NCBI GenBank assembly: GCA_039964455.1
Contig: JBDVXK010000024.1
Location: 186,001 to 250,000, forward strand
Direction: 5' to 3'
Source: CALJFL01 sp039964455
GTDB lineage: Bacteria; Pseudomonadota; Gammaproteobacteria; Pseudomonadales; Halieaceae
DNA length: 64,000 nt
The translations under genes and the position numbers were made by a program. The stretch's first letter is position 1. Each line of letters starts with the position of its first letter. This document shows positions 50,506 to 59,845 of this stretch, piece after piece. The notes beneath the pieces are model-generated. The model searched no databases. It worked only from the letters and a program-made list of their open reading frames with translations, and was not told the origin of the DNA.

Positions 50506-51816
50506 ATGAATAGTTCAAGCGCACCTGACGGCCCCGAGGTTCACGTAAATCTTAACGTGAGAGGAATGCCCCGCTCTGCCACCGTAGCGATCAACGAGCG
50601 CTGCAACGAACTACTGGCAAGCGGACGCGAGATTTTCAAGCTCGGGCTAGGACAATCTCCGTTTCCAGTACCTGACTTTGTAGTGGATGAGCTCAAGGTC
50701 AATGCGCATCAGAAAGACTATCTTCCGGTTAGCGGCTTGCTGGCGCTTCGAGATTCCGTTGCCAGCTATCACCAAAACCGCGACGGAATTCCTGTGAGCG
50801 CCGAAGATGTACTGATTGGGCCAGGCAGCAAGGAGTTGATGTTTCTTCTACAACTGGTCTACTACGGCGAGGTCGTAATACCAACACCTGCATGGGTGAG
50901 CTACGCGCCACAGGCCAGAATCATTGGGCGCCATGTAAAAATGCTGCGCAGTCACCGCGCTGGCAAGTGGCAATTGACCCCAGAGCTACTGGACCAGCAT
51001 TGCGCCAAAGATCCTGGTAAACCGCGCGTCATCATCCTGAACTACCCCTGCAACCCCACGGGTCGCACCTATACCAACGAAAGTCTGCGAGACATTGCCG
51101 ACATCGCCCGGAAATACAAGCTGATCCTGCTCAGTGATGAAATTTACGGAGAAACTCATCACCTTGGCGAACATGTCAGCATTTCCCGCTGGTATCCGGA
51201 AGGCACCATAATCAGTTCTGGGCTTTCGAAGTGGTGTGGCGCAGGCGGCTGGCGATTGGGAACCTTCACTTTTCCCAAGCAGCTTCGCTGGTTGCTCGAA
51301 AGCATGGCCAGTGTTGCCAGCGAGACGTATACAAGTACCTCAGCGCCCATTCAATACGCCGCGGTAACAGCTTTTAACGGCGGCGGCGACATGGACAACT
51401 ACCTACGACAATGTCGTAGAGTGCTGAGCGCATTGGGCCAATGGGTAGCCTCACAACTCAATGCAAGCGGTATCGAAACGCTTGCTCCCGAGGGTGGCTT
51501 TTACCTGCTCCCAGATTTTACTGCCCTTGCGCCGCAGATGCGCGCCAGAAACATCAATACCAGCGCCCAGCTATGTGAAAGATTACTGGAGGATACTGGT
51601 GTTGCGATACTGCCCGGAGCAGATTTCGGCTGTGAGCCCGACGAGCTGATTGCACGCCTCGCCTACGTTGACTTTGATGGTGCTGGAATTCTCAAAGCGG
51701 TGGAAGGCCTACCAGACACCACAACGCTGGACGAAGCGTTCCTCGACATGCATTGCCCCAACGTCACTACGGCGACTCGTCGTTTGTGTAGCTGGGCCCA
51801 GCAAGGCGCAGCATAG
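50506..51816 (+). CDS. PLP-dependent class I/II aminotransferase
   Basis: 436 residues from the ATG at 50506; a longer frame upstream overlaps the adaptor gene. Motifs: GLGQSPFPVPDFV near residue 50, the PLP region GPGSKELMF, NYPCNPTGRTY (Asn that contacts PLP), SDEIYGE (Asp and Tyr), and the lysine motif SSGLSKWCGAGGWRLG. Typical of aspartate/aromatic aminotransferase fold type I. The substrate could be aspartate, tyrosine or another amino acid. Followed by an unrecognised gene at 51883. Confidence 0.9.
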   Translation: MNSSSAPDGPEVHVNLNVRGMPRSATVAINERCNELLASGREIFKLGLGQSPFPVPDFVVDELKVNAHQKDYLPVSGLLALRDSVASYHQNRDGIPVSAEDVLIGPGSKELMFLLQLVYYGEVVIPTPAWVSYAPQARIIGRHVKMLRSHRAGKWQLTPELLDQHCAKDPGKPRVIILNYPCNPTGRTYTNESLRDIADIARKYKLILLSDEIYGETHHLGEHVSISRWYPEGTIISSGLSKWCGAGGWRLGTFTFPKQLRWLLESMASVASETYTSTSAPIQYAAVTAFNGGGDMDNYLRQCRRVLSALGQWVASQLNASGIETLAPEGGFYLLPDFTALAPQMRARNINTSAQLCERLLEDTGVAILPGADFGCEPDELIARLAYVDFDGAGILKAVEGLPDTTTLDEAFLDMHCPNVTTATRRLCSWAQQGAA

Positions 51817-51882
51817 GAATATTGCCGTGACAGCCTTCGAGAAGCCTTGCACTAGCCTCTTTCACAAGCCTATTCATCGACC

Positions 51883-52587
51883 TTGAACAACGAAGTTGCA
51901 ATTGATTCAGCGCTTGAGGAGATCGAGCAGCATACTGCAACCAGCCTAGCGCTGTGTGACACGCCTACCCGCTCGGGCGAGCCCACAGTAAGCAGGTATT
52001 GGTTCCCGCCTGCAAAAACATTTATCTATCACACCGTTTCCGCCATTGAGGATGCAAACCACAAAACCCTGGATGATGTCGCACAGGTGTTTTTCAATGC
52101 CAACCAACTGAAGTCGCAGCCCTGGTATCCCGCGTTTCTGGACGGTTGGTCCGAACCTCTGGACGCACCCACACCTTCCTATGTCATGAGCGCCGCCCGC
52201 GGGCAGGCCAGTTTTGACTTTGGCTTGCGCAAGCCCCGCTACTATAACCAGCTCGTCGTATCGTTCAGCCCAGATGAAGACACCCGGGGGATCGCTCTGC
52301 GCTCAATAACAGGGCTGCCTCAGCGTCGAGATCAGGTTAAGGCCTACACGCTGTCACCAACGGTGGATTTGTTGCGCCTGCGAGATGGAAGACTCGAATG
52401 GCACCATATTGTCACTGTGGCCGGCCCGGCCCTACTGCCACCTGGCGCAGACCGCTTGTTGATGAACACGCTGAGGCGACTTCGTCTGGACCACGCCGAG
52501 CGTAATACCTACCTCGATGAGGCCAGACGATTGGCAGCCATAGAGCCCGAAGAGTGGGCGCATTTGAGAGCGCAGATTAACGATTAA
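51883..52587 (+). CDS. Protein of unknown function
   Basis: 234 residues with a TTG start (no other good start nearby) and no strong ribosome site. Predominantly charged; segments QLKSQPWYPAFLDGW, FDFGLRKPRYYNQLVVSFSPDEDTRG and LLRLRDGRLEWHHIV look folded and strand-helix mixed. No signal peptide or membrane segment. I do not recognise the family. 66 bases after the aminotransferase gene on the same strand. Confidence 0.6.
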   Translation: MNNEVAIDSALEEIEQHTATSLALCDTPTRSGEPTVSRYWFPPAKTFIYHTVSAIEDANHKTLDDVAQVFFNANQLKSQPWYPAFLDGWSEPLDAPTPSYVMSAARGQASFDFGLRKPRYYNQLVVSFSPDEDTRGIALRSITGLPQRRDQVKAYTLSPTVDLLRLRDGRLEWHHIVTVAGPALLPPGADRLLMNTLRRLRLDHAERNTYLDEARRLAAIEPEEWAHLRAQIND

Positions 52588-52686
52588 TCGAACAGGAAAA
52601 AAATGAGCTACTTTTCCTGCTTCTGACGGTGCAGAAACGTCCCTGTTCATCTACACTTACCGCCGCATTCACTTAAGGATAAGAAT

Positions 52687-53280
52687 ATGGCGAAGGTACA
52701 AACCAAAGATCATGAAATGGTATCCATCTACCCTTTTAACGAGGAAGAGACGGAAACCCTGATGAACACTGCGGTTGAGGCAGTTCTGATGTGGTCAACC
52801 AAAGACGGCTGGCCAGTGGGCGTGACCCATGCCTTCGTCTGGCATGACGGCAAAATCTGGCTGACCTTTACCGCACAGCGTCACCGCGCCGCCGCAATTC
52901 GTCGCGACAACAGAGTGTCAGTCAATGTCAGCAGTGCAAGCTATCCTGATGGCACAGACGATGCTGCCCCTACCGGTGCTATCACCTTCAAGGGCCGCGG
53001 AGAATTCTTCGAGGATGACGAGACCAAGACCTGGCTCTACACCGCGCTGTCGCAGAAACTCAACCCGGGCAATCCCGAGGGCGAAGCGGCATTCTACAGC
53101 CTGCTGGACTCACCGCTGCGCATCGTACTGGCGGTGACGCCCGAGAAGCGCATCATGTATAACGCAGGCCTTGCCGAGCGGCATATGGCGGGTACGGTGG
53201 ACGACACCGAACTGGGTGAAAGGCTGGCTAGCGATACTGCCCGCATAGACCGAGAGCGTAAAACCCGCGCTATCGACTGA
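52687..53280 (+). CDS. Pyridoxamine 5'-phosphate oxidase-like (split-barrel flavin/F420) protein
   Basis: 197 residues. Split beta-barrel fold of the PNPOx-like/F420-binding family: VLMWSTKDGWPVGVTHAFVWHDGKIWLTFTA (about 34-64) and RRDNRVSVNVSS. Binds FMN or a related cofactor and probably reduces or oxidises a small substrate, or protects against nitro/quinone compounds; substrate unknown. Convergent with the enoyl-CoA hydratase gene at 53300. Confidence 0.8.
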   Translation: MAKVQTKDHEMVSIYPFNEEETETLMNTAVEAVLMWSTKDGWPVGVTHAFVWHDGKIWLTFTAQRHRAAAIRRDNRVSVNVSSASYPDGTDDAAPTGAITFKGRGEFFEDDETKTWLYTALSQKLNPGNPEGEAAFYSLLDSPLRIVLAVTPEKRIMYNAGLAERHMAGTVDDTELGERLASDTARIDRERKTRAID

Positions 53281-53286
53281 ACGACT

Positions 53287-53323
53287 GGTAACCAGCTGCC
53301 TACACCTCGGGCAGCTGGTGACC
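53287..53323. other. 14-bp hairpin between convergent gene ends
   Basis: Arms 53287-53300 and 53310-53323 pair at 13 of 14 positions around a 9-base loop, spanning the stop of the minus-strand gene and starting 7 bases after the stop of the plus-strand gene. No T run follows on either strand, so it may be a mRNA 3' stabiliser or a Rho-assisted bidirectional end rather than a classical terminator. Confidence 0.5.
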
Positions 53324-54103
53324 TCCCTCCACATACGCTTTCATCATTTCCAGCGCCCTCGCGTCACTGGTAATCAGCGCCCCAAACAGATCGCTTTCTT
53401 CATCCAGCCCATCCTGTAGCGGCCGACCATAACCCGACCTCATCACTCGCTTTATATGAGCCAGCGCAGCCGGTGGCTTGTCGAGGAATTCGCTGGCAAT
53501 TTCCCTGGCAGCTTCCACCACGTCACCCTCAATAAAATGATGCACTAGCCCCTGCTCAGCAGACTCCTGCGGGGTGAAGGTTCTGCCACGAAGTACCCAC
53601 TCCAGCGCGCGTGCAGTACCCACAGCACGTGCCAACCGCACAGTGCCCCCGGCGCCGGGCAGAATGCCTACCAGAATCTCCATCTGCCCGATCCGATAAT
53701 CACCGGCGCCCGCCAGACGAATGTCGCAGCACAAGGCCAACTCACAGCCCCCACCACCACAGGTTCCATTGATTGCCGCAATCGTAGGTTTGGGGAAATT
53801 ATCGATACGCTCCCAGACACCGCGCAGAGGCGCGCGGGACATTCTTGGTGCAGGCAGCCCTTTCGCCTCGTGCTCCTGCAGGCCCTGTGACATTTCCAGA
53901 ATTTCTTCCACCGAGTAATGCCGTATAAAAACATCGGGTAAACCACCCGTGAATATCACAGCCCGAACCGAATCATCGACCTCTATTTCATCCAGCAACT
54001 CGGCCAGGGTCATCAGCATTGCTGAGCTTAGAAAACCCTTGGGAGGATTATTGAAGGTGATAGTGGCTATGCCAGCATCTACAGCCAGAGCAACGTTATT
54101 CAT
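53300..54103 (-). CDS. Enoyl-CoA hydratase/isomerase family protein
   Basis: 267 residues from the ATG at 54103 (AAGGA upstream); a longer frame to 54184 is unlikely. Crotonase fold: ATITFNNPPKGFLSSAML, a CoA-pocket region RAVIFTGGLPDVFIRHYSV (about 55-73), and the oxyanion loop AAINGTCGGGGCELALCCDIRLAG (about 105-128). The residue after the GGG pair is Cys rather than the usual catalytic Glu of hydratases, so isomerase, decarboxylase or other crotonase chemistry is possible. May act in phytol or fatty-acid breakdown, inferred only. Confidence 0.87.
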   Translation of the reverse strand: MNNVALAVDAGIATITFNNPPKGFLSSAMLMTLAELLDEIEVDDSVRAVIFTGGLPDVFIRHYSVEEILEMSQGLQEHEAKGLPAPRMSRAPLRGVWERIDNFPKPTIAAINGTCGGGGCELALCCDIRLAGAGDYRIGQMEILVGILPGAGGTVRLARAVGTARALEWVLRGRTFTPQESAEQGLVHHFIEGDVVEAAREIASEFLDKPPAALAHIKRVMRSGYGRPLQDGLDEESDLFGALITSDARALEMMKAYVEGGHQLPEV

Positions 54104-54318
54104 TATCAAGTATTCCTTTGAGTAAGCGACATAACCGGTGGCACATCTGTGTTCAGAGTGTAGTTCACGAAGCCTAGGCGGCAAATGTTTTCAGTAAAGG
54201 TAGATCGGCGAAGGATAACCGCTATGTGAAAGTTGAGGTTTGTGCATTTAAGACACCGGGAGTACACTCAGACGATTCTGAATTCAGAGGACTGGTACTT
54301 CCCAGCCGGGTGAACGTG

Positions 54319-54723
54319 ATGCAAATTGTATTGGTGTTGCTACTCCTGATTATCGCTGCAGCGGCGTTCCTGACGCTTAGAAAGCCAGCACAAAAATCGT
54401 CGACTCCAAAGGCAAGGCCCGTAAGCACCCCTGCGGCCCCTCCCTACTCCTCTGTCTCCATAATGTTGCCTAAAAACTGTTGCTCAGCGGCTCAAACTCT
54501 GGAGGGAACACGATTTCTGCACAAAGAATCGCCACAGTTACCTCTGGCCAATTGCACCACCACTCCCTGCAAGTGTGGCTTCATCAGGCACGAGGATCGC
54601 CGTCATGAAGAAGAAGATAGACGTGCAATCCATGGATTGAGAGCGCAAATGTATGCACTCAATACCGGCGATGAGCGAAGAGTCCGTCGGGGCAGACGGT
54701 CCTACGACCTGGTCATGGCCTGA
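54319..54723 (+). CDS. Small membrane-anchored protein with C-x-C and DRR motifs
   Basis: 134 residues from the ATG at 54319; start not well supported. N-terminal transmembrane helix (IVLVLLLLIIAAAAFLTL) and a charged cytoplasmic or periplasmic tail with CKCGFIRHEDRRHEEEDRRA and DERRVRRGRRSYD. I have seen this C-x-C/H-x-DRR arrangement in short gammaproteobacterial proteins but know no function. Cysteines in MLPKNCCSAAQTL. Stands alone, between the enoyl-CoA hydratase and TerB-like genes. Confidence 0.6.
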   Translation: MQIVLVLLLLIIAAAAFLTLRKPAQKSSTPKARPVSTPAAPPYSSVSIMLPKNCCSAAQTLEGTRFLHKESPQLPLANCTTTPCKCGFIRHEDRRHEEEDRRAIHGLRAQMYALNTGDERRVRRGRRSYDLVMA

Positions 54724-54902
54724 GCGCACAGAACCTCTCCATTCCGAAGCAAAACCCGCCAGCAGGATTCCACCGCGGGAAACTGTCAAGCGGGAAGCAA
54801 TAATCCCTTGGCTTCCGTCAAATGACATATACTATTTGCTCTAGCTATTAAACAAAGTCGCTAACAGCGGCTACAATGCAGAGATCAGCAAAGGAGAATG
54901 TG

Positions 54903-55331
54903 ATGGCAACAATCGATCTCAGCTACATCAGGAACCTGTTCGGCGACAATTTTAAAACAGAAGGTGACGAAGAGGCTTTTCGTGAACTCATGGTCATGGT
55001 GCTGGCCCGGGCGACAGACGCCGACTGTTACACGCACCCGGCAGAGGTTGAAGCGGTCCAGCGTGTTATCAAGGAGCACCTTGATGAGGATATCTCCGAA
55101 GATGATATCCATAGTGTCGCCACCACGGACCTCTACCAGTCTGCGCCGCTTGAGAAATACATCTCCCGTCTAGCTCCCAAGCTGTCCATAGAACAGCGCA
55201 AAAACATCGTCCACGGCCTTATGGAAGTGCTGGTATCTGACGGGCAGGTAGCCGCGTCAGAGATTGAATACTTCAATGGCGTTGTTATGGCGCTTCGACT
55301 GACCTACGCAGAAGTCGTTGGTTTGTGCTAG
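54903..55331 (+). CDS. TerB-like helical protein
   Basis: 142 residues with a strong ribosome site (AAAGGAG) 7 bases before the ATG. All-helical, with acidic metal-binding positions in LMVMVLARATDADCYTHPAEVEAVQRV (about 32-58) and GLMEVLVSDGQVAASEIEYF (about 112-131), matching the tellurite-resistance TerB / TerB-like cochaperone fold. Cytoplasmic; metal or membrane-stress function unknown. Converges on the MMPL gene at 55345. Confidence 0.8.
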   Translation: MATIDLSYIRNLFGDNFKTEGDEEAFRELMVMVLARATDADCYTHPAEVEAVQRVIKEHLDEDISEDDIHSVATTDLYQSAPLEKYISRLAPKLSIEQRKNIVHGLMEVLVSDGQVAASEIEYFNGVVMALRLTYAEVVGLC

Positions 55332-55344
55332 AAAACTGCGCGGC

Positions 55345-57738
55345 TCAGCCTGGCTGTGCCGCGTTCTCTGTCTCCTCCAGCTCCATCGCCTTATCACCGT
55401 GGCTTCGATCGTAAAACAACCAGGCCAGCGCTGGTAGCAGGAACAGTGCACCGATCATATTCCAGAAAAACATGAAGGTAAGCATCAGCCCCATATCTGC
55501 CTGAAACTTGATGGGCGAGAATATCCACGTACCCACCCCGATAGCCAGGGTGACACCAGTAAACGCAACAGCGCTACCGCTGGACATAAGGGCCAACAGG
55601 TAAGCGCGGCGCAAGGTGTCACCGCGGCGTCTATTGGCCTCCAACGCAGTGTAGATATAAATCCCGTAGTCGACCCCGATACCAACACCCAGTGCAATCA
55701 CCGGCAAGGTGGCAACTTTGACCCCAATACCGAGGCCTGCCATCAGCGCCTGACCCAGTGCAGAGGTCAACATCAGAGGCAAAATAATACACAGCGTTAC
55801 ACGCACAGACCTGAACGTGATCAGGCATAGCAGAATAACCACGCCGTAAACCCACAGCAGCATTTTCGTCTGCGCTTGCTCGATAACAATGTTGGTCGCC
55901 GCCTCGATACCTGCGTTACCAGCCGCAAGCTTGAGGTCAACCGCATCAGTGGGAAAGTCCTCTTCGAACTCTACAACGGCATCGACCACGCCGGTCAGCG
56001 TGTCGGCCTTGTGATCATCGAGGAAAAAGATCACCGGTGCCATGGAGCAATCGGTATTACGCAGGCCGCTTGGTGCACGACTCAGGGAATTATTGAGGAT
56101 CAACTGGTTGCGGCTAATGTCATTCCACTTCGGGTTACCCTCGTTCATTCCCATGATGACCAGTTTGGATACATCGGCCAGAGATGCCGAAGACTGCACC
56201 CCCGCAACCGAACCCATGTAGCCCTGGAAGTAATTGATCGCGTCGATAAAGGCGTAGCTGCCGCACTGCTGCTCACCGGTCTGCGCCATCACCACCAACA
56301 CATCGGTGCTGGTTGAGTAGTTATTCGTAAGGAATGCATTGTCGAGGTTATAGCGCGAATCGGCGCGTAGCTCGGGGGCACCTGCGTCGAGGTCGCCGAT
56401 TTTCTGAAACTGGCCGCCATATACACCAAAGCCAAACAACACAGCCGAAATCAGCAAAATGGAAACTGCAGAGCGCCTCTTCGTGACACCGGAAACAAAC
56501 TGCCAAAGCGGCTGCGGCTTGGCATCCCTCTCCTGACGGTGCTTGGCACCACCCGGGCTGATACCGGTCAGTGACAATACCAAGGGTAACAAAATCAGGT
56601 TGGTTGCGATCAACACTGCGATACCGGTGCTGGCTACAATAGCCAACTCCTGGATCACGGGTATATCGATAACACTGAGGGTAAAGAATCCCACGCCGTC
56701 ACTGACCAGCGCGATAAAACCCGGCTTGGATATCTTGATAAAGGTAAGCTGAGCCGCCTCATCGCGCGGTGCACCCTGCGCGGCATAAAGGCCAAAGCGA
56801 TTAATTATCTGGGATGCGTGACTGATACCTACGGCAAACACCAGGAAAGGTACCAGCATGGAATAAGGGTCCAGGCCCATTCCCAGCGTACGCAGCAGTC
56901 CAAGCTGCCACACCACGGCGATCACAGAGCAAAACAGAGCGCCAGCCATCAGCCGCAGGCAGCGGGCATAAACATAAAGCAGCACCGCCGTAATCACCAG
57001 GGCGATAAGGAAGAACACACCAACCAGAGTAGCGCCGTCAATCAGGTCACCGACCAGCTTGGCAAAACCGGTGATGTGAATCTTGATGGTGTCGTTCTGG
57101 TACTTGTCGCGAATCAGGGTCTCCAGGTCAGCAGACAAGGTCTGATAATCCAGTCGCTCGCCAGTATCAGGGTCTGACTCGGTCAACTGCGCCAGAATCA
57201 CTGCCGATTTGAAATTGTTTGCGACCAGTCGGCCGACCTGGCCCGACTTCAACACGTTTTCCCGCAGCTTCTCTACCGCTCGTGGCGTATCGTCATAATC
57301 ATCTGGCACCACAGCGCCACCGACAAAACCTTCCTCGGTCACTTCCTGCCAGCGAACAGAGGGCGTCCACAGGGACTGCAATGCCGACCTGTCCACGCCC
57401 TTGATGTAAAACACCTCGTCGGTAATTTCACGCAGCAGGCTTTGAAATTCCGGGGTAAAGATATCGCCCTCGGTGGTCTCGATGATAATCCGTACCGAAT
57501 TACCCAGGCCCTTCAGGTCATCGCGATTCTCCAGATAGTTCACAATGAAAGGGTGAGAAACGGGAATCATCTTCTCGAAACTGGCGTCCGGGCGCAGCAT
57601 CGACGTCTGCCAAGCGAACAGCAGCGTCAAGGCGCCAAACAACAGCAGCAGCGGTAACCGAATCTTGATCAGTTGCTGCGCTAACCACGGGCGTAGGCGA
57701 CCGTCTTCGGGGTCGAGATTGCTTCTCAGGTCACTCAC
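55345..57738 (-). CDS. MMPL-type RND transporter
   Basis: 797 residues with 12 predicted helices and two large periplasmic domains. GTG start overlaps the end of the Ycf48-like gene by 8 bases. RND/MMPL features: GAAL-like helix 4 region VPFLVFAVGISHASQIINRFG and the second copy VIALGVGIGVDYGIYIYTALE. This family exports lipids or hydrophobic compounds in bacteria. The pair with a Ycf48-like exported partner is a recurring arrangement in proteobacteria, function unknown to me. Confidence 0.88.
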   Translation of the reverse strand: MSDLRSNLDPEDGRLRPWLAQQLIKIRLPLLLLFGALTLLFAWQTSMLRPDASFEKMIPVSHPFIVNYLENRDDLKGLGNSVRIIIETTEGDIFTPEFQSLLREITDEVFYIKGVDRSALQSLWTPSVRWQEVTEEGFVGGAVVPDDYDDTPRAVEKLRENVLKSGQVGRLVANNFKSAVILAQLTESDPDTGERLDYQTLSADLETLIRDKYQNDTIKIHITGFAKLVGDLIDGATLVGVFFLIALVITAVLLYVYARCLRLMAGALFCSVIAVVWQLGLLRTLGMGLDPYSMLVPFLVFAVGISHASQIINRFGLYAAQGAPRDEAAQLTFIKISKPGFIALVSDGVGFFTLSVIDIPVIQELAIVASTGIAVLIATNLILLPLVLSLTGISPGGAKHRQERDAKPQPLWQFVSGVTKRRSAVSILLISAVLFGFGVYGGQFQKIGDLDAGAPELRADSRYNLDNAFLTNNYSTSTDVLVVMAQTGEQQCGSYAFIDAINYFQGYMGSVAGVQSSASLADVSKLVIMGMNEGNPKWNDISRNQLILNNSLSRAPSGLRNTDCSMAPVIFFLDDHKADTLTGVVDAVVEFEEDFPTDAVDLKLAAGNAGIEAATNIVIEQAQTKMLLWVYGVVILLCLITFRSVRVTLCIILPLMLTSALGQALMAGLGIGVKVATLPVIALGVGIGVDYGIYIYTALEANRRRGDTLRRAYLLALMSSGSAVAFTGVTLAIGVGTWIFSPIKFQADMGLMLTFMFFWNMIGALFLLPALAWLFYDRSHGDKAMELEETENAAQPG

Positions 57739-58879
57739 GGCTGAACTCCTTCAGGTTTTCCAGCAAGACACCCGAGGAGCCCGCCAGCAGGAGTTGATCT
57801 CCCGCAACAGTTATCGCCGACAAAGCCGCGCGACTGGGGTGGGTAAATTCAGTAAAAGTCTCACCCTGGTCGGTACTGAGCACAATTCTGCCGCCCGTAC
57901 CCACCAGATAGATGCCCTGATCAGTCACCACACCGTTATAGAGGCTGCCTGTTCCCGACATGGGCACATTCGCCCAGCTCTCGCCTCCATCAACCGATCT
58001 GAAAACATTCCCCCGCAAGCCCACAGCGAGCACCGCCTTGGGGCCAGCCACAAGGGAAAACAAACTGCCATCGTAGACATCTTCGGTGCGAGTCCACGTT
58101 TTGCCCTTGTCGTCAGAATAGAATAATAATCCGGCTTCTCCGCTTACGTGCACCCGCCCTGAGGCATCCTCGGTGATGCTATACAGGTGATAGCGGTAAC
58201 TGTTGTCGATGCTGTCAATCGCCAGCTTCCAGGTATCCCCGCCATCCTCTGTTCGGTAGAGCATGTTATAGGCACCAACCACGATGCCGATTGAGTCATC
58301 GACAAAGTGTACGTCCAGCAAGGGATCTGCCGGTCCGGTCTCAACAGCCACTTCCGCGTCATCAAGCGCAAATACTGCATCTTCAAGCGCGTAACCGGCA
58401 TCTTCTATCGCCATCTCATCAGGCTCTTCCTGACCTTCGAGCGCCGCCATCTCCGCTTCCAGACGCTGGATATTCACCTTGGCCCACGCCAGAAATTGAT
58501 TGTTGGCCTCGATGCCGTCGAACACCTTCTCCCAGGATTCACCTGAATCATTGCTGCGCAGAATAGTCCCGCCATGCCCCACAACCCAGCCATCACCGGA
58601 GTCAGTGAAGGTAATGGCAGTAAGAGTGGCACTGACTGGCACCTTGGCCTGCTGCCAGGTCTTGCCGTTATCGTCACTGTAGGCAATAAGCCCTCGCTCA
58701 CCCACCGTGAACAGGCGATCGTCCCGCCAGGCCATCTCGGCCAACTGGTAGCCTGCTGGATCTCTGGCATCCACCGCCTCGCGAATGGCAAATTCAGCGA
58801 AGGCACCGCTGGGAACCAGCAGTGTCGTCAGGTAAAAGCAACAGGCCAAAACCCGCTGTCTGTATCTTATTATTTGCAA
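57731..58879 (-). CDS. Ycf48/Hcf136-like exported beta-propeller protein
   Basis: 382 residues with a signal peptide (MQIIRYRQRVLACCFYLTTLLVPSGAFA). Repeats of the type SDDNGKTWQQ, NDSGESWEKVF, TEDGGDTWKL and SVDGGESWANV (BNR/Ycf48 propeller blades), with an inserted helical acidic stretch in the middle (about 145-185). In photosynthetic organisms Ycf48 helps assemble photosystem II; in heterotrophs its homologues are found next to MMPL-type RND genes. Here it is the likely periplasmic partner of the transporter encoded immediately downstream. Confidence 0.85.
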   Translation of the reverse strand: MQIIRYRQRVLACCFYLTTLLVPSGAFAEFAIREAVDARDPAGYQLAEMAWRDDRLFTVGERGLIAYSDDNGKTWQQAKVPVSATLTAITFTDSGDGWVVGHGGTILRSNDSGESWEKVFDGIEANNQFLAWAKVNIQRLEAEMAALEGQEEPDEMAIEDAGYALEDAVFALDDAEVAVETGPADPLLDVHFVDDSIGIVVGAYNMLYRTEDGGDTWKLAIDSIDNSYRYHLYSITEDASGRVHVSGEAGLLFYSDDKGKTWTRTEDVYDGSLFSLVAGPKAVLAVGLRGNVFRSVDGGESWANVPMSGTGSLYNGVVTDQGIYLVGTGGRIVLSTDQGETFTEFTHPSRAALSAITVAGDQLLLAGSSGVLLENLKEFSRE

Positions 58880-59088
58880 GGGCTATTCGGACCAGGTTCC
58901 GCCATGACTGAAAGCCTTCATGGCAGGCGCCGTCATCCGCCTCAATTAGTTGAGAAAGTTTGTATCTACTGCAATTCAGTATACACAACAAATCGAAAGG
59001 CGACCCAGTGACACGGATCAATTTTGCGGCAGTGGCGCAGGCGTGCACAAGCCTCTACTATAGCCCCCTGCCGATCTGAGGTTCACAA

Positions 59089-59766
59089 GTGACTACAGCC
59101 AGAACACCCTCGGAACAACTGACGATTTACTCCGGCCTTCGAGACGAAGAACGCGCGCGGGTAGATGCCCTCGCCACGCAAAAAAGTCTGCAGGCACATG
59201 CCTACCTTATTCATCAGCACAGTGAAGCCAACTGCATTTATATGCTGGAAGAGGGTGTACTAATAATGGAACGCTCCTCCGCCTCTGGGCGGCGTCAGGT
59301 AATGGCATTTATTTACCCGGGCAACTTTATCGGTATCGCCCAGAACGAGTACTACGAATTTTCAGTGAAAGCGCTCACTGACGCCAGGCTGCAGGAAATC
59401 CCGGCCAAAGCCTTTATTACCCTGCAGGATGAGATGCCAGCCCTGAAGGAGAACGTCAGGCGCATTGGCGGCAACATACTCGCCCACACCCTGGACCAGG
59501 TGTTCGCTTTGGGGCAGAAGAAGGCACACGAACGAATCTGCTTCCTGCTGCAGCAATTACAGGACCGCAAGAGTAGTAATCCCGCAGGCATGATTGACCT
59601 TGTGATGACGCGTCAGGACATAGCCGATTATCTGGGGCTGACCATCGAAACCGTGAGCCGCGCTTTCAGCAAGCTAAAGCGCGAGGGCATTATCAACATC
59701 CACTCTGCGCACACCGTCGAAATTCTGCGACCGGATGAGGTTCGCGAAATGGCGCTGTCAGACTAA
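59089..59766 (+). CDS. Crp/Fnr-family transcriptional regulator
   Basis: 225 residues with a GTG start. N-terminal cyclic-nucleotide-binding-like beta-barrel (MLEEGVLIMERSSASGRRQVMAFIYPGNFIG, about 45-75), a dimer helix, and a C-terminal winged HTH with TRQDIADYLGLTIETVSRAFSKL (about 170-192); the recognition helix E-T-V-S-R is Fnr-like. The N-terminal Fe-S cysteines of Fnr are missing, so it does not sense oxygen that way. Ligand unknown. It is the only clear regulator in the window, and its target could include the palindromic motif at 59846, next to it, but the motif is not a standard TTGAT-N4-ATCAA Fnr box. Confidence 0.9.
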   Translation: MTTARTPSEQLTIYSGLRDEERARVDALATQKSLQAHAYLIHQHSEANCIYMLEEGVLIMERSSASGRRQVMAFIYPGNFIGIAQNEYYEFSVKALTDARLQEIPAKAFITLQDEMPALKENVRRIGGNILAHTLDQVFALGQKKAHERICFLLQQLQDRKSSNPAGMIDLVMTRQDIADYLGLTIETVSRAFSKLKREGIINIHSAHTVEILRPDEVREMALSD

Positions 59767-59845
59767 ACATGGCTCAGTTAGTCCCTCGTAGTAACCAGCG
59801 CAGATAATCCGGCGATGCGCTTGCAGCTGCCTGCCTTCAAGATAC

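Noticed and set aside
57731..58879. Ycf48-like gene as a sign of photosynthesis
   Set aside because: Homologues are common in non-photosynthetic proteobacteria beside RND genes, and no photosystem gene is present.
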